Of a stretch of 64,000 nt of DNA, positions 1 through 11,005 are shown in pieces (within the stretch, counting starts at the first letter, position 1; the number at the start of each line of letters is the position of its first letter). Under the pieces are notes generated by a model that was not told the origin of the DNA, searched no databases, and worked only from the letters and a program-made list of their open reading frames with translations. Origin of the DNA: Larix kaempferi. Taxonomy: Eukaryota; Streptophyta; Pinopsida; Pinales; Pinaceae. Both the position numbers and the translations under genes were made by a program. The DNA lies in assembly GCA_027924585.1 (NCBI GenBank), contig BSBM01000199.1, forward strand, positions 12,838,501-12,902,500. The letters are read 5' to 3'.

Positions 1-159
1 AACTCTTTATGAAGAGTTGCATTAGACACTCTTTAAACAATTATAAATACGAGAAAGTCTATCTTGTAAAAGACATCATCTAATATATTATTCTTATTTA
101 TTATTCAATATGATAGTCGGATTCGACTATTAAGCATCCAACCGGATACGGTTGTTGCA
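1..159 (+). repeat. Element A 5' LTR, right part
   Basis: This matches 11564-11722 closely and ends in GTTGTTGCA two bases before the primer site. It contains a TATA-box-like TATAAATA at 42-49, probably the element's RNA start region. The first 18 bases form a perfect 7-bp stem (AACTCTT / AAGAGTT) around a 4-base loop. The left part of this LTR lies outside the window. Confidence 0.85.
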
Positions 160-161
160 TT

Positions 162-173
162 TGGTATCAGAGC
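162..173 (+). other. Element A primer binding site
   Basis: TGGTATCAGAGC is the standard plant complement of the 3' end of initiator tRNA-Met. It sits two bases after the LTR end and primes minus-strand DNA synthesis. The 410 bp that follow (174-583) form an A-rich untranslated leader in which I see no gene. Confidence 0.9.
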
Positions 174-583
174 CCCTTCTTGGGCATTTCGTTGATTTGG
201 TTTTTATCCAAAAAAAATTCGGGAGTTTCTCCAAATTAGGTCTTTGACCTAAAACAAATAAAAAAAAAATAAAAGAAAGATAGTGAGAAAAAAAATAATT
301 AAAAGTAAATTAAAAAAAAAAAAGTGAGAAGAAGTAAAAGTAAAGTTTTGCAAAAAAATAGGACCTTGTCCTAAGAAAAAGAAAAGAAGTGAAACCACAC
401 ATGGTTTTAAAGTGCACGTGGTTTTGTGAGAAGTGGGTTTGGTTTTATTCCCTAACAACAAACCAAAAGTGAGATTTGAACTTGGGTGGGGAAGGTTACA
501 ATCATTCCTCCCAACCAACCATTCTACACCATTTTACATATATTAAGGGGAAAATAATATTAGAAGAAGAATCATATTGAATA

Positions 584-1448
584 TTGTTTATTATTAAAAA
601 GGAGATATTGAATAAAATTCAAAGAAAACTAAAGAAGATGGGTTTTAATGTTGAAAAGAAGGGAAGGTTTCCTAAGACCTCACTGAAGAATGTCTCAATA
701 CTATTTAGAGTTAAAGGGACACTTGCAGGGAAGGATGTCACCATTTCTATTGCCCCTAGTGAAATAAATAATTATATTAGTGTTGAATTTGCTAACCATT
801 TAGTGATTCCTGAATATAATATAAGAGAAAGGCTAGACTTTTGGAACAGGAAGCAATTTCAAATAACTGGATTAGAATTGAATGTTGGAGATTATATGGT
901 CATATCTCAATTCACTATTAGTTCCTTATGGAGTTTTGATGGTGACATAGTTTTGGGGTTACCTTGGATTAAAACATTGGGGACCTTCATTTTAAATGTT
1001 GAAAAGAAGTTTCTTACTTTTTCCTATAAGCAGAAGAGAATCACATTTCAAGATATTACAATAAAGTCAGATTTAGAAGCTCCAACATCTGAAGACTTCA
1101 AGGATATATCAAAGATGATTTCACAGGGTAATCAGAAGTCAGATCAAAAGATGCAGTCAGAATTCGACAAAATCGTCACAGATAAAGAAGAAGAGATCTC
1201 TCGTTTAAGAGATCATAATCAGAAATTGCTTCTTCAAATAAAAAAGACGAAGGATAAAGCACAACCTAATCAAAAGCTAGAAGAGGAGAATCGAGATCTT
1301 CAAAAGAAACTATTAGAAAACATTGACGAAAATGGTCAACTCAAGAAGCACAAACAAGATCTAATGGATCAAATTCAGAAGCTTAAAGATGATAAGAAAG
1401 CGCAAGAAGAAATGACCCAAAATCTTAAAAAAGAAAAAGACTCGTTAG
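584..1448 (+). CDS. Element A ORF: retropepsin-like domain without catalytic Asp plus coiled coil (first part)
   Basis: The first 288 codons of the only ORF in element A. Residues about 40-165 follow the plant gypsy aspartic protease: a strand, the active-site loop, then the GDIVLGLPWIKTLG block that matches the DVVLGxxWLxxLG flap-side motif of the protease in element K. At the active-site loop, where K has IDSGSTHNFI, this protein has IAPSEINNYI, so the catalytic Asp-Ser/Thr-Gly is gone. Residues about 185-288 are Lys/Glu/Gln-rich with heptad spacing, a long coiled coil. There is no gag, RT or integrase. The frame is uninterrupted until element B enters at 1449, and it resumes in phase at 11011. 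A structural or RNA-packaging role would be a guess. Start chosen as the first Met of the open frame. Confidence 0.7.
1444..1448 (+). repeat. Target-site duplication of element B, left copy
   Basis: GTTAG here is repeated at 11006-11010 immediately after the last base of B. It fixes the insertion point inside the element A ORF. Confidence 0.9.
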
Positions 1449-1595
1449 TGTTACATCATAATCTTCCACCCTTGTGAGCATCAACATTATTTGCCCTTTA
1501 GGATCCATTTCAGTGACTCGGATCCACTTATATCCTTCATACACTATTTTGCCCTATTTTTCCTCTTACCCACTTGTTGCATCCTTATAGCAAGC
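1449..1595 (+). repeat. Element B 5' LTR, left fragment
   Basis: Aligns with 10078-10228 of the 3' LTR apart from a few substitutions and small gaps. It is interrupted after CAAGC (1591-1595), the left target duplication of Copia-1. Confidence 0.88.
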
Positions 1596-2283
1596 TGTTA
1601 AATTTTCAGAATTTACTTCAATCTGATCTAGGATCTTAACTGAGAGAACAACATGTACAGCAAATCTACAGCATATCAATCATGGACACAATAATGCAAG
1701 CATACAAGAGACAAAGTTTACTTGGGGAAAACCATAAAGGTGAAAAACCCCAATAACTTCCTCAGAGATAGATAGAGCAATGATACAACCAGAATACAAG
1801 AGATAGTCTTCTCCTAGCTGCAGAGTCTCCTCCTCCACAAGTGCGCCACTCTCCAAAGTGTGGGTGAGAGAATAGAATGTGTAAAATGAGAGAGACACAC
1901 TCTTTATTTATACACTAACTTGACTTGAACTTTAGTCAACTAGGTTGGCCTCAACTTAACCACTTAACATAATGCTGACTGGGCTGACCCCCACTAGGGT
2001 GGTCTAATAACCCTTTGACCCACATGGCCGACCCCCAATAGGGTGGTCTAATAACCCTTTGACCCACATGACTTATACAAGGCCGACCCCAACAAGGTGG
2101 TTTAATAACCCATCAAGTATAAGTTACGACACTTACAATATAAATGACGACACTTCCGTATAGAGGAATAATAACATCTCTATAGGAATACAACCACTTC
2201 TATACAGATGAATAATAACATCTCTATAGGAATACAATATACATATATGTGAAATACATTCCGAAGTTACATATACATCAACA
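1596..2283 (-). repeat. Copia-1 3' LTR
   Basis: TGTTAAATTT...CATCAACA, 688 bp, matching 8025-8714. On the minus strand a TATAAATAAAG box is read at 1912-1902, suited to driving transcription leftwards. Inside are two short internal tandem repeats: a roughly 45-bp unit with the core ATAGGGTGGTCTAATAACCC, and a unit with the core TATAGAGGAATAATAACATC. Confidence 0.93.
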
Positions 2284-2552
2284 CTCCCTCTTAACTAGGA
2301 AGGTATTTCTCGACACAGGTATCTTAGCACAAGTCATCTTCTTTGGATCATCGTCACTGGATAATCGTCCTCGAGTCATCATCATCGTCACTGCTGCTGC
2401 TATCTCAATCAATCTGTGAATCTACTCGTCATAGGAAGTTCTACAGAGCCAGTCCTTTTTCATACTGGATGTAGGCCCACCACCTGCAGGTCTTCATCAT
2501 CTGTGCAAACAGTCTGATAGAGGTGGCCTCGCAGGACTAATTTTATGTACAG

Positions 2553-3085
2553 ATGCAATACCGGAAAGAGTATCCCAGGAAAATTTATGTGCCTATGCAC
2601 GACCGGCAAGATCTCCCAGGACTGATTACATGCATCTCCTCCACAATACCTTTAAAGAGCATCCCAGGAACATTTATGTGCCGCAGCACGACCGGCAAGA
2701 TCTCTAAAGAGCATCCCAGGACTTATTACGAGCACACATCTCAACCTCTCAAATCTATAGGATTGATTACATGTGGATAGACAAAACCTTTAAAGAGCAT
2801 CCCAGGAACATTTATGTGCCGCAGCACGATCGACAAGATCTCTAAAGAGCATCCCAGGACTAATTACAAGCACACAGCTCAACCTCTCAGATCTCCAGGA
2901 CTGATTACATGTCTCCGTAGTAATACCTCATCCCAGGACTGATTACGAGCACACAGCTCAACCTATCGGATATCTAAGGACTGATTACATACTACATAGC
3001 AATACCGGAAAGAGTATCCTAAGAACATTTATGTGCCGCAGCACGACCGGCAAGATCTCCCAGGACTAATTACATGCTATTTGCA
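2553..3085. repeat. Degenerate tandem repeat, family 1 (Copia-1 3' region)
   Basis: Four to six irregular copies of a unit containing GCACGACCGGCAAGATCTC, followed by CCCAGGACTGATTACATG or close variants. Unit length varies because sub-blocks are shuffled. It lies between the RNase H remnant and the 3' LTR of Copia-1. No protein is supported on either strand. Confidence 0.75.
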
Positions 3086-3099
3086 CAACCTGCCACATA

Positions 3100-3720
3100 T
3101 CATCTCTGACCTCCAAGTATCAACCTGATACTCATGATCCAACGGATCATCATCGCAAAAAGCATCATCCTGATGCTCATGGTCACACTGATCATCATCA
3201 CTGTACCATCCTGATACATATCATCTGGAGCAACATCCTGAAGCTCATCATCATGATCATCCTGATCATACAATGCATCCACCTGATGCATACCAAGTAT
3301 CTACCTGATACATATCATCATATATGATCCACCTGATCATACAGTGTATCCACCTGATACAAATACAAATGCATGATCCACTTGATCATTCAGTGTATCC
3401 ACCTGATACAAATACAAATACATGATCCACCTGATCATACCTAATACATATCAACATACATGATCTTCCTGATCATACAATGTGTCCACCTGATACATAT
3501 ACAGATACATGGTCCAAGCATCCAACATGATGCATATACAAAATACATACAAATGAGCCAACTGATCATATCCAGCATCCAACGTGATGCGTACATACAT
3601 ATATATATAAATGATCCAACTGATCATATCCAGCATCATCCTGATGCATATACAAAGCAGTAACTGGAGCATCGTCCTGATGCTCATCATCCATGATCCT
3701 CCTGATCATCATAGCATCGT
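3100..3720. repeat. Degenerate tandem repeat, family 2 (CCTGATCAT-rich)
   Basis: Dozens of short units built on ATGATCCACCTGATCATAC and CATCCTGATGCATAT alternate through about 600 bp. The cores are near-palindromes (TGATCA, ATGCAT), so either strand reads almost the same. Open frames here are a product of the repeat, not genes. Confidence 0.75.
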
Positions 3721-3785
3721 CCTCTTCAGATCATCTCATCGTCCACAAAGCATAGCCCAAATGCACATCATCCAGCACTTACACC

Positions 3786-3985
3786 ACCGACATGGGAGAA
3801 CACATCTACCACCATTCGGGGAAGGCTCCATCCCTTACTTTTTCACCATGGGAGAACACATCTACCACCATGTGAAAAATGGCTTCAGCCCTTACATGTA
3901 CACCATGGGAGAACACATCTACCACCATGTGAGAATGGCTCAGCAATTACATCACGACCATGGGAGAACACATCAACCATGTCAG
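3786..3985. repeat. Tandem repeat, family 3 (about 60-bp unit)
   Basis: Four copies of a unit starting CATGGGAGAACACATCTACC and running through CACCATGTGAAAATGGCT with small changes, at about 3790, 3848, 3905 and 3959. It is the third distinct repeat family in the untranslated 3' part of Copia-1, next to the end of its coding remnant. Confidence 0.75.
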
Positions 3986-4009
3986 AAAAGGTCATGTGCA
4001 TCTGCATCT

Positions 4010-5245
4010 TCCGGACTCATCACTTCCTTTTGGAAGGAACCTCGATCTGAAGTGCACCAAGCCTCTCTCTGAAGTACTCAAACTGCACTCTGGCCAACGG
4101 CTTGGTCAATACATTTGCATCCTGCTCATCCGTCGCAACATACTCTGCTTCGGCTATACTCAGTGCTACACAGGACTACTTCCTGCTAAACCAAGAGATC
4201 ACACCTCATCCCATACTGAAGCAGCACCCAGGAGTGCTCTTCTTATCTGCAGCACTGCCTGCCCAGTCTGAATCAACATAACCCTGCGGGTTAAACTTTT
4301 AATTCACGTCATACTTGAGCCCATAGTCAACCGTACCCTTCAGGTACCTCAGAATATGATTTACAGCAACCAGGTGAACACTCCTCGGATCTGTCAGGAA
4401 CTGGCTCAATGTGTTCACCACGAAGAAAATATATGGTCTCGTTTTCGTCAAGTACATCAAGGACCCAATCATCTGACGATACACAGTGACATCAACCGGA
4501 TCAAATGAAGCATCACACAGAAGCTTCAGGTTCGATGCCATAGGTGTGGCCATGGCCTTGCAGTCCATCATCCCAAACCTCTTCAAGATCTCTACTGCAT
4601 ACTTCCCTTGTCCAAGGAAGATTCCATCTGCACTTTGCCACACCTCCATGCCAAAAACAAATAGTGCATCATCCCCAATTTCTTCATCTCGGACTCGGCA
4701 GCAAGCTTCCACTGCGTGTCGGCAATCAATCTATCTTCACCAGTAATAAACAGGTCATCCATATACAAAAGTAGTATCACTGGATTGCCTTCCTCAAACT
4801 TGTAGTAAAGGTTGGAATCCGCTTTACTCTTGGTAAAGCCCAAAATGGATAGAAAGCTGTCTATCCTACCATACCAAGTTCTGCACGTATATGACTCCCT
4901 GTCATGTATCTCAGAACCAAGTGGCTGCTCCACATACACTTCTTCTTCAACTACACCATTCAAGAAGGCTGTCTTGAAATCCATCTGGTGTATCTTCCAC
5001 TTCATCATTGCAGCCAGAGCAAGTACGGATCTAATGGAAGTGTATCTGGCTACAGGAGCAAAAGTATCTATGCTACCACCTGCAGCATGCTTGGTCTTGT
5101 AGATCCTCTTGGAAGTCACTATAGACTCCCCTTCAGGTCTTGGGACTGCATCCCAAACATCTTCATGATCGACTGCTACTCCTCAATCATGGTATTCTTC
5201 CCAGATCCTGGGAACTTCAATATCTTCAATATTTTCAATAGATAA
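4010..5245 (-). pseudogene. Copia-1 pol remnant: reverse transcriptase and RNase H
   Basis: Reading right to left: VWDAVPRPEG and SKRIYKTKHAAGGSI (RT entry), TFAPVARYTSIR, MDFKTAFLNGVVEEEVY, LLLYMDDLFITGE with the catalytic Asp pair intact, GSLMYLTKTRP, then at 4290-4030 the RNase H pieces DSDWAGSAADKKSTPG and AEAEYVA followed by TKPLARVQFEYFRERLG. It is shortened in at least three places: after GGSI, where the KARLVAKGF block is missing; before WYGRID, where the LYGLKQAP block is missing; and after EYVA, where the NxxAI/H block is missing. A frameshift lies near 4650. Together with stops in the RNase H, it cannot make active enzyme. Gag, protease and integrase are absent. Confidence 0.9.
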
Positions 5246-8012
5246 CTTTGTTGCTTGAACAAATGTTGTAGTCCTTCTTTTGTAGGTGATGGTATACGAT
5301 CTTTCCTACACAACAAGTTAAATTGCATGATTAGAAAACATCTCATAGTTTTTAGAACAAATTCTTACACATAAAGAAATATGTCATACAGTCATGCAAT
5401 TATTTTATCCAATGCTTCAATACAACATTTATCCATATCACGTAACTTTCTAGATGTCTTTCAATCTCTACCAGAACATTGTTAAGAGTGTGCACAACTC
5501 CCAACATGTCAGCAAAGAGGTTTCATTCTAGATAAGTAGCAATGGAATGTTGTACAATGCCATAGGCCACTTACCCATGTATATTAGTAGTATACTGTTC
5601 ATCAATGCAACTATTCTAATATGCATAATACACAACCTAATTCTAGGAACATAAACATATACATCATTGAATAACATTATGTAAGAAATGACAATTCAAA
5701 TACTTATCTTTGTTTGGCTGCTAGGTGGACTCCCTATGAATCTTTGCAACTCCATTCGGATGTGGATTGTGAGAAGTGGTCAACTCCCTCTGAATATCTG
5801 CATCCTTGCAAAAACTACTGAAGTGTGCTCCTTTGCTTTCTTGCAGGAACAACTGGAGTGTGCTCCCTCTTGATCTTTGCTTCCTGGATTACCTGTCCTT
5901 GAACTTATATCCATCCTTAATCACTATGCATGCTTATTAGTATCATCATTGTGTTATCCTTGAGGTCTCATAAATAATCACACATTTATTAGTATAATCT
6001 TAATACTATCAAAACACAATAATCTTAAACATGTATAGTCATGATCATTCACAGATAATAAACATTAGTATTCAAGGTTTCAGAGAAGTCTTGTTTTACT
6101 CATGCATATTCTTATTTGATCATAGGACTCTTCTGATTAGTTAAATCATCAATTATGGTAAGAAACATAATATGCATACAACCATGACTATTCAAACCTA
6201 TGACTTCATGAATAATCATTATCAACAACACAACAATATAAGATCCTAACATAAGGTAGGATTCTAGCTTGATATAGGAAAAACATACCTGGATTAGCAT
6301 GCTAGCTAGTTATGTCTAACATACCCGCATAATGTCTTCTGGTTCTCTTCAGTGACTTGTGCTAGTAACCTGCATGTCTCATAAGTTAACCATTGTAGAA
6401 CCCAAGTTATACATACCTCGTAAGTAGATTTTCTATGTGATCCATGACAATGGATGAATCTTTGTCTTCATGTCACCATGATCATATGTTCTTGAAGTAG
6501 AACATGATTTGTCTTTCTTGGTGTACCTTTTTTATGTTAGCGAACAACATAAACCTCATACAACATCACAATGCATTAGTACAATCATAAGTGTCAAAAC
6601 CTTAATCAATGAATATCTTCTATTAAGGCGATACGAAACGTCTAGTAATTAATCAAGATTGTACTGTAATGATATGAAGACAAACATATCATAAACTTAA
6701 CCATGAACAAAATTCGAAACATACCTGTAAGCCATACCTGTCAAGATTGCTTGTAATCTTCTTGTGGAAGGCCTTCGCCTCATCTCCCTCTGAAACAGGA
6801 ACTTCTTCACTTATGTAGGTGACCAATCCATCTTATTCTAGGATTAACCCAATCCACTTGATTTGCAAGAATTGGATCTGGAGTTGGATTAGGGTTTGTC
6901 AGAGAAACCCCAAAAATTCAAACTTTGAATTTCAAACTTCCGAAAGGATAGAAATATGGGCCTTGATGAGCTGATCAAGTTGGTATGTTCAGAATTTGAA
7001 AACTGCAAAGTTTCACTCCTCAATTTTGCCTTTGAAACTTCCGGATTCACTGGACGTGACCCCGAACTGGGGTTTGATGAAGCACACTCTTCTGCCCAAT
7101 CAAAAGGTCTGATCCAAAGCTCTAAGCTTCTATTTTTATGAGGATCTTCCAGCCGTGGTCACAGATTTCAAAAATTCCCATTTTTGCAGAAGCCCTAATT
7201 TTCCACTTTTCTGATCAAAGTCCCGAACTAGGGTCTGATCAAGCCCGGCCTTCTTCCCAACCAAAAATTCTGATATTAGTCTCTAAATTTTGATTTTTAT
7301 GAGTAGCATTCAGCCGTGGTCTCTGATTACAAAAATTCCAAATTTATCCGAAACCCTAAATTCCAGAAGCCATGAATGAAGGTGCTCAAAAATAATTCTG
7401 TTGTGACATAAATATGTACCTGATTGTTTTTGGTGTAACTCTGAACTTTTCGATCCACAGGGTCTGAAAAATTTTCCTACGATATCCCAACCTGTCATAT
7501 TTCCATCCCGATAGGTCTGACCTCAATTGGATTCTCTGAGAGAGAGTTATGCCAAGTGTCGCAACGTGACCTGTTTATGGGATAAAACAGGAGAGCGAAC
7601 TTGTACGGTGTGCCACGTGTCATTGGTTCAACTTTGGCCTCTGAAAATTTTTCTTGAGATAGTATAGTTAGTGTACTACCTGTCACTTTTTACGAAATTT
7701 CATTTGGAGCTTCCTAGCCCAAGTTATGACTTTTTTTCCAAGGTCACCTGTTTATGACTAAGATCTGGAAGAGGCAGAAACCCTATATTTTATAGATCAT
7801 AAATCACAAAGTACAACGAATTAGAAGTTGTCCTTTGGACACAAGGTACATGGGGATCTGATCTTCGACCTGTAAAAGTTTTAGATCTGAAAACTTTGCC
7901 AAAATGTATTTATAGCGAAAGTTCTACGATGACTGGTTTTTGCTATATCAAGCCCTAGCATCATAAGTGCAACAAGTGTCATACATGCCATATCATGCCT
8001 TCTTTCAGGCTA
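5246..8012 (-). other. Unassigned 2.8 kb inside Copia-1, possible captured gene fragment
   Basis: This is the stretch where gag, protease and integrase should be, but none can be read. On the minus strand five splice-donor-like sites recur: CAGGTATGTTT near 6291, GGGTATGTTA near 6326, GAGGTATGTAT near 6415, CAGGTATGTTT near 6725 and CAGGTATGGC near 6738. Upstream of the last pair, about 6850-6740 reads through as an open stretch including ISEEVPVSEGDEAKAFHKK, which looks like protein but which I cannot name. At 7050-7330 two blocks around CCCGAACTGGGGTYTGATGA-like sequence are diverged repeats. It may be a transduplicated host gene; the case rests on pattern alone. Confidence 0.4.
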
Positions 8013-8024
8013 GCTCTGATACCA
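8013..8024 (-). other. Copia-1 primer binding site
   Basis: GCTCTGATACCA is the reverse complement of the initiator tRNA-Met primer site. It directly abuts the LTR starting at 8025 and sets the element's direction as minus. Confidence 0.93.
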
Positions 8025-8714
8025 TGTTAAATTTTCAGAATTTACTTCAATCTGATCTAGGATATTAACTGAGAGAACAACATGTACAACAAATCTAAAG
8101 CATATCAATCATGGACACAATAATGCAGGCATACAAGAGACATAGATTTTACTTTGGGAAAACCATAAAGGTGAAAAACCCCAATAACTTCCTCAGAGAT
8201 AGATAGAGCAATGATACAACCATAATACAAGAGAAAGTCTTCTCCTAGCAGCAGAGCCTCCTCCTCCACAAGTGCGCCACTCTCCAAAGTGTGACTGAGA
8301 GAATAGAATGTGTAAAATGAGAGAGACACACTCTCTATTTATACACTAACTTGACTTGACCTTTACTCAACTAGGTCGGCCTCAACTTAACCACTTAACA
8401 CAATGCTGACTGGGCTGACCCCCACTAGGGTGGTCTAATAACCCTTTGACCCACATGGCCAACCCCCAATAGGGTGGTCTAATAACCCTTTGACCCACAT
8501 GACTTATACAGGGCCGACCCCAACAAGATGGTCTAATAACCCATCAAGTATAAGTTATGACACTTACAATATAAATGACGACACTTCCGTATAGAGAAAT
8601 AATAACATCTCTATAGGAATACAACCACTTCCGTATAGAGGAATAATAACATCTCTATAGGAATACAATATACATATATGTGAAATACATTCCGAAGTTA
8701 CATATACATCAACA
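8025..8714 (-). repeat. Copia-1 5' LTR
   Basis: 690 bp, TGTTAAATTT...CATCAACA, paired with 1596-2283. The TATA-like box lies near 8331-8343 on the minus strand. The right flank is the CAAGC duplication at 8715-8719. Confidence 0.93.
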
Positions 8715-9473
8715 CAAGCGTACCCGCGAGTTGCATCACTATAGCCCGCGGGTATCAAGTAAAATGGTAAAAATCACTAGTTTATTACTTTTAACTCCCA
8801 CAAAGCGGTTATTGGGTGACCTTTGACCCTCCATCTGCCCAAGTAATGCCTTGATGTGTCCTTTCACCTACATTATGAGTCAGGACTATTGTTGGACCTT
8901 AGGAGCTGTACTTGTTTCTCAGTTTACTCCACCGATTGGTTAATCTTCCAGTCATTATGGAGCCCTTTGTGATGCCTCCTGCATTACACAGTCTATATTG
9001 AGTCTATGCTACCTAAGTCTATCCATCTGCTCATGCTCTTGTTCAAAGGAAGTCCTAAAACCAGTGTCGGCCACTCCTCATATCTCTTGACTATTGCATG
9101 TCGGCCATCCTTATTGAGTCAATTCGTTTCACCTAAGATCTTCCAAATCTTTCAGCATTGCTCGTACCTCGCGCTAGTCGATGGGGGATGCCTTAATGCC
9201 CTCCTTCCAATGAGTCTCGTTCCGTCGACTTCAACCCATTTATTTCAGGACTTGAGGCTTAGAGTTCGATTGAGTACCTTGAGGCTTGCAGTCATTAGTG
9301 GCAGGTTCTCTCGCCATCGATCTACATCAAACGTTTGGATCGAGGTTGGTTACATTTCTCCATTATCTTAACATTGTCATTTATAATAGCATTGTTTTGA
9401 GAATTGAGTTGATTTATGGTATTCATCTGTCTGTTGTGGTATTCCCAAGCCATAGTGAGTTTTCTCCAACACA
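8715..9473 (+). repeat. Element B 5' LTR, right fragments with a replaced block
   Basis: Bases 8720-8872 align with 10229-10374 or so of the 3' LTR, and 9319-9473 align base for base with 10851-11005. Between them, 8873-9318 (446 bp) bears no likeness to the 476 bp at the same place in the 3' LTR. Instead it resembles B's own internal sequence: wording such as TCGACTTCAACCCATTTATT and GCAGTCATTAGTGGCAGGTT has diverged counterparts at 9508 and 9567. Confidence 0.8.
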
Positions 9474-10077
9474 GAAATGATGACTCCGCTAGGGATGGAT
9501 TCATCCTAGTGTTCGACTTCAACTCATTTATTCATACTCCGATGATTGTGCTCTGTGCCTTGATGCCCATTTTCATTATTGGTGGGTCATCTCGCGTCTG
9601 TTAACGGTATACATCATTGACCGGTAATCAGACGATGTCTCATCAGGTTCGACCCCAACTCCTTTATTCACTTGATGGGACTTGCACCATCGAAGACTTG
9701 TGTAGAAGACCCCAGGCAATTATGGCATTCAGTATGCTACATATGACTTTGACTTTACATCTGAGATATCACCTCTTAGATATCAGCAGTTTGTACCTCC
9801 AGTTTGCACCAGTTGTCTTCTTTTCAGCAGAATACCATATCTTACTGTAGAAGGATCATGGTTATGATCACTTATGACATGTATCTAATATATACTGCCT
9901 ATTCATGGCCAATGTATCAGATTGTTGTACTATACCAACATGTATTCAAAGATACTATTGTATTATGATGAGTGACCTTCTCTTTCCACTTGTGTTTCCA
10001 TCACTCCGCTTCTGAGTTTTATAATGTATTTCGGCCATCGTAGCATCAATCTCTGACCTCACACATTAGGGGGCATC
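9474..10077 (+). other. Element B internal region, non-coding
   Basis: It starts with GATGACTCCGCTAGGG at about 9480, the same primer-region signature found reversed beside the LTRs of C and D. It ends with the purine tract AGGGGGCATC before the 3' LTR. Between are loose repeats around TTCGACYYCAACTCMTTTATTCA. No conserved protein is visible. Confidence 0.7.
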
Positions 10078-11005
10078 TGTTACATCATAATATTCCACCC
10101 TTGTGAGCATCAGCATTCTTTGGCCTTTAGGATCCATTTCAGTGACTCAGATCCACTTATATCCTTCAGACACTATTTTGCTCTATTTTTCCTCTTACCC
10201 ACTTGTTGCATCCTTATAGCAAGCGTACCCGCAAGTTGCATCACTATAGCCCGTGGGTATCAAGTAAAATGGTAAAAATCACTAGTTTATTACTTTTTAC
10301 TCCCGCAAAGCGGTTATTGGGTGACCTTTGACCCTCCATCTACCCAAGTAATGCCTCGATGTGTCCTTTCACCTACCTTTGAGAGGACTATATATTGAGC
10401 ACATATGGCTTATGGACGGAAGGAGAAAGAAGAACAAGAGAACTCTAGTGGATTTTTGCCCTATCTTGAGTCTACACTCATTGATCCTTGTAGTTGTGAA
10501 CCCCTTATGTTCACCTTCCAAACTCCTTTCATAGTTTGAGTTTGCCATTTATGGAGGATTGAAGTGGTGGAGGCACAAGTGGATTGATCCAAATCTTGGT
10601 TCGGATGGGTTGCCGGCAAGAGGTCGTATCACATTGTACTTCTTCTTGTTAATTAATAGAAATACTCATATTCTCATCCATTATGTTGTGAATGTTGTTT
10701 TTCATACATTGGGTTGCATTTGCTTATGATATTATGGACCATTGTTATTGATAATGTTAATGTCATTTATATATTATATCTACTTGTTGGATATTGGCTG
10801 TCAAGACTAATCTGCAAATTTCAAGTGCATGGATTGAAAGCTCCAATGGGGATCTACATCAAACATTTGGATCGAGGTTGGTTACATTTCTCCATTATCT
10901 TAACATTGTCATTTATAATAGCATTGTTTTGAGAATTGAGTTGATTTCTGGTAGTCATCTGTCTGTTGTGGTATTCCCAAGCCATAGTGAGTTTTCTCCA
11001 ACACA
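10078..11005 (+). repeat. Element B 3' LTR
   Basis: 928 bp from TGTTACATCATAATATTCCA to CTCCAACACA. A TATATATT box sits at 10389-10396. This is the intact LTR copy against which the broken 5' copy is read. It is followed by the GTTAG target duplication at 11006-11010. Confidence 0.88.

Larger units (their letters stand above)
1596..8714 (-). mobile_element. Copia-1: Ty1/copia retrotransposon, internally deleted
   Basis: It is flanked by CAAGC at 1591-1595 and 8715-8719. Two near-identical LTRs lie at 1596-2283 and 8025-8714. The reverse complement of the tRNA-iMet primer site abuts the right LTR, and a purine tract (seen as CTCCCTCTT, 2284-2292) abuts the left one, so the element reads right to left. 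Of the expected gag-protease-integrase-RT-RNase H, only a shortened RT and RNase H remain (4010-5245). The promoter side (5246-8012) and 3' side (2293-4009) hold unrelated sequence described separately. It is non-autonomous as it stands. Confidence 0.93.
1449..11005 (+). mobile_element. Element B: small non-coding LTR element, split by Copia-1
   Basis: B starts with TGTTACATCA and ends with CCAACACA between GTTAG duplications. Its 3' LTR is 10078-11005 (928 bp). Its 5' LTR is in pieces: 1449-1595, then 8720-8872, then an unlike block 8873-9318, then 9319-9473. The internal part (9474-10077, about 600 bp) begins with a gypsy-type primer region and ends with a purine tract, with no protein recognisable in either strand. 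Without Copia-1 the element is about 2.4 kb, which fits the non-autonomous TRIM/LARD class that relies on enzymes of a relative. Confidence 0.82.

Noticed and set aside
162-173. tRNA-Met gene fragment
   Set aside because: Only the 12-base complement of the tRNA end is present beside an LTR, i.e. a primer site. The same holds at 8013 and 51987.
1680-1898. 72-codon minus-strand frame, with a near copy at 8105-8329
   Set aside because: Both lie inside the two LTRs of Copia-1; the pairing is due to the LTR repeat, and the frame differs between copies.
2553-3085. Regular repeats reminiscent of a CRISPR-like array
   Set aside because: Units vary in length and blend into their spacers, there are no unique spacers, and it is a eukaryotic transposon region.
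3451-3690. Overlapping frames on both strands rich in Ile/Met/Tyr
   Set aside because: Produced by palindromic TGATCA repeats; no codon bias or homology.
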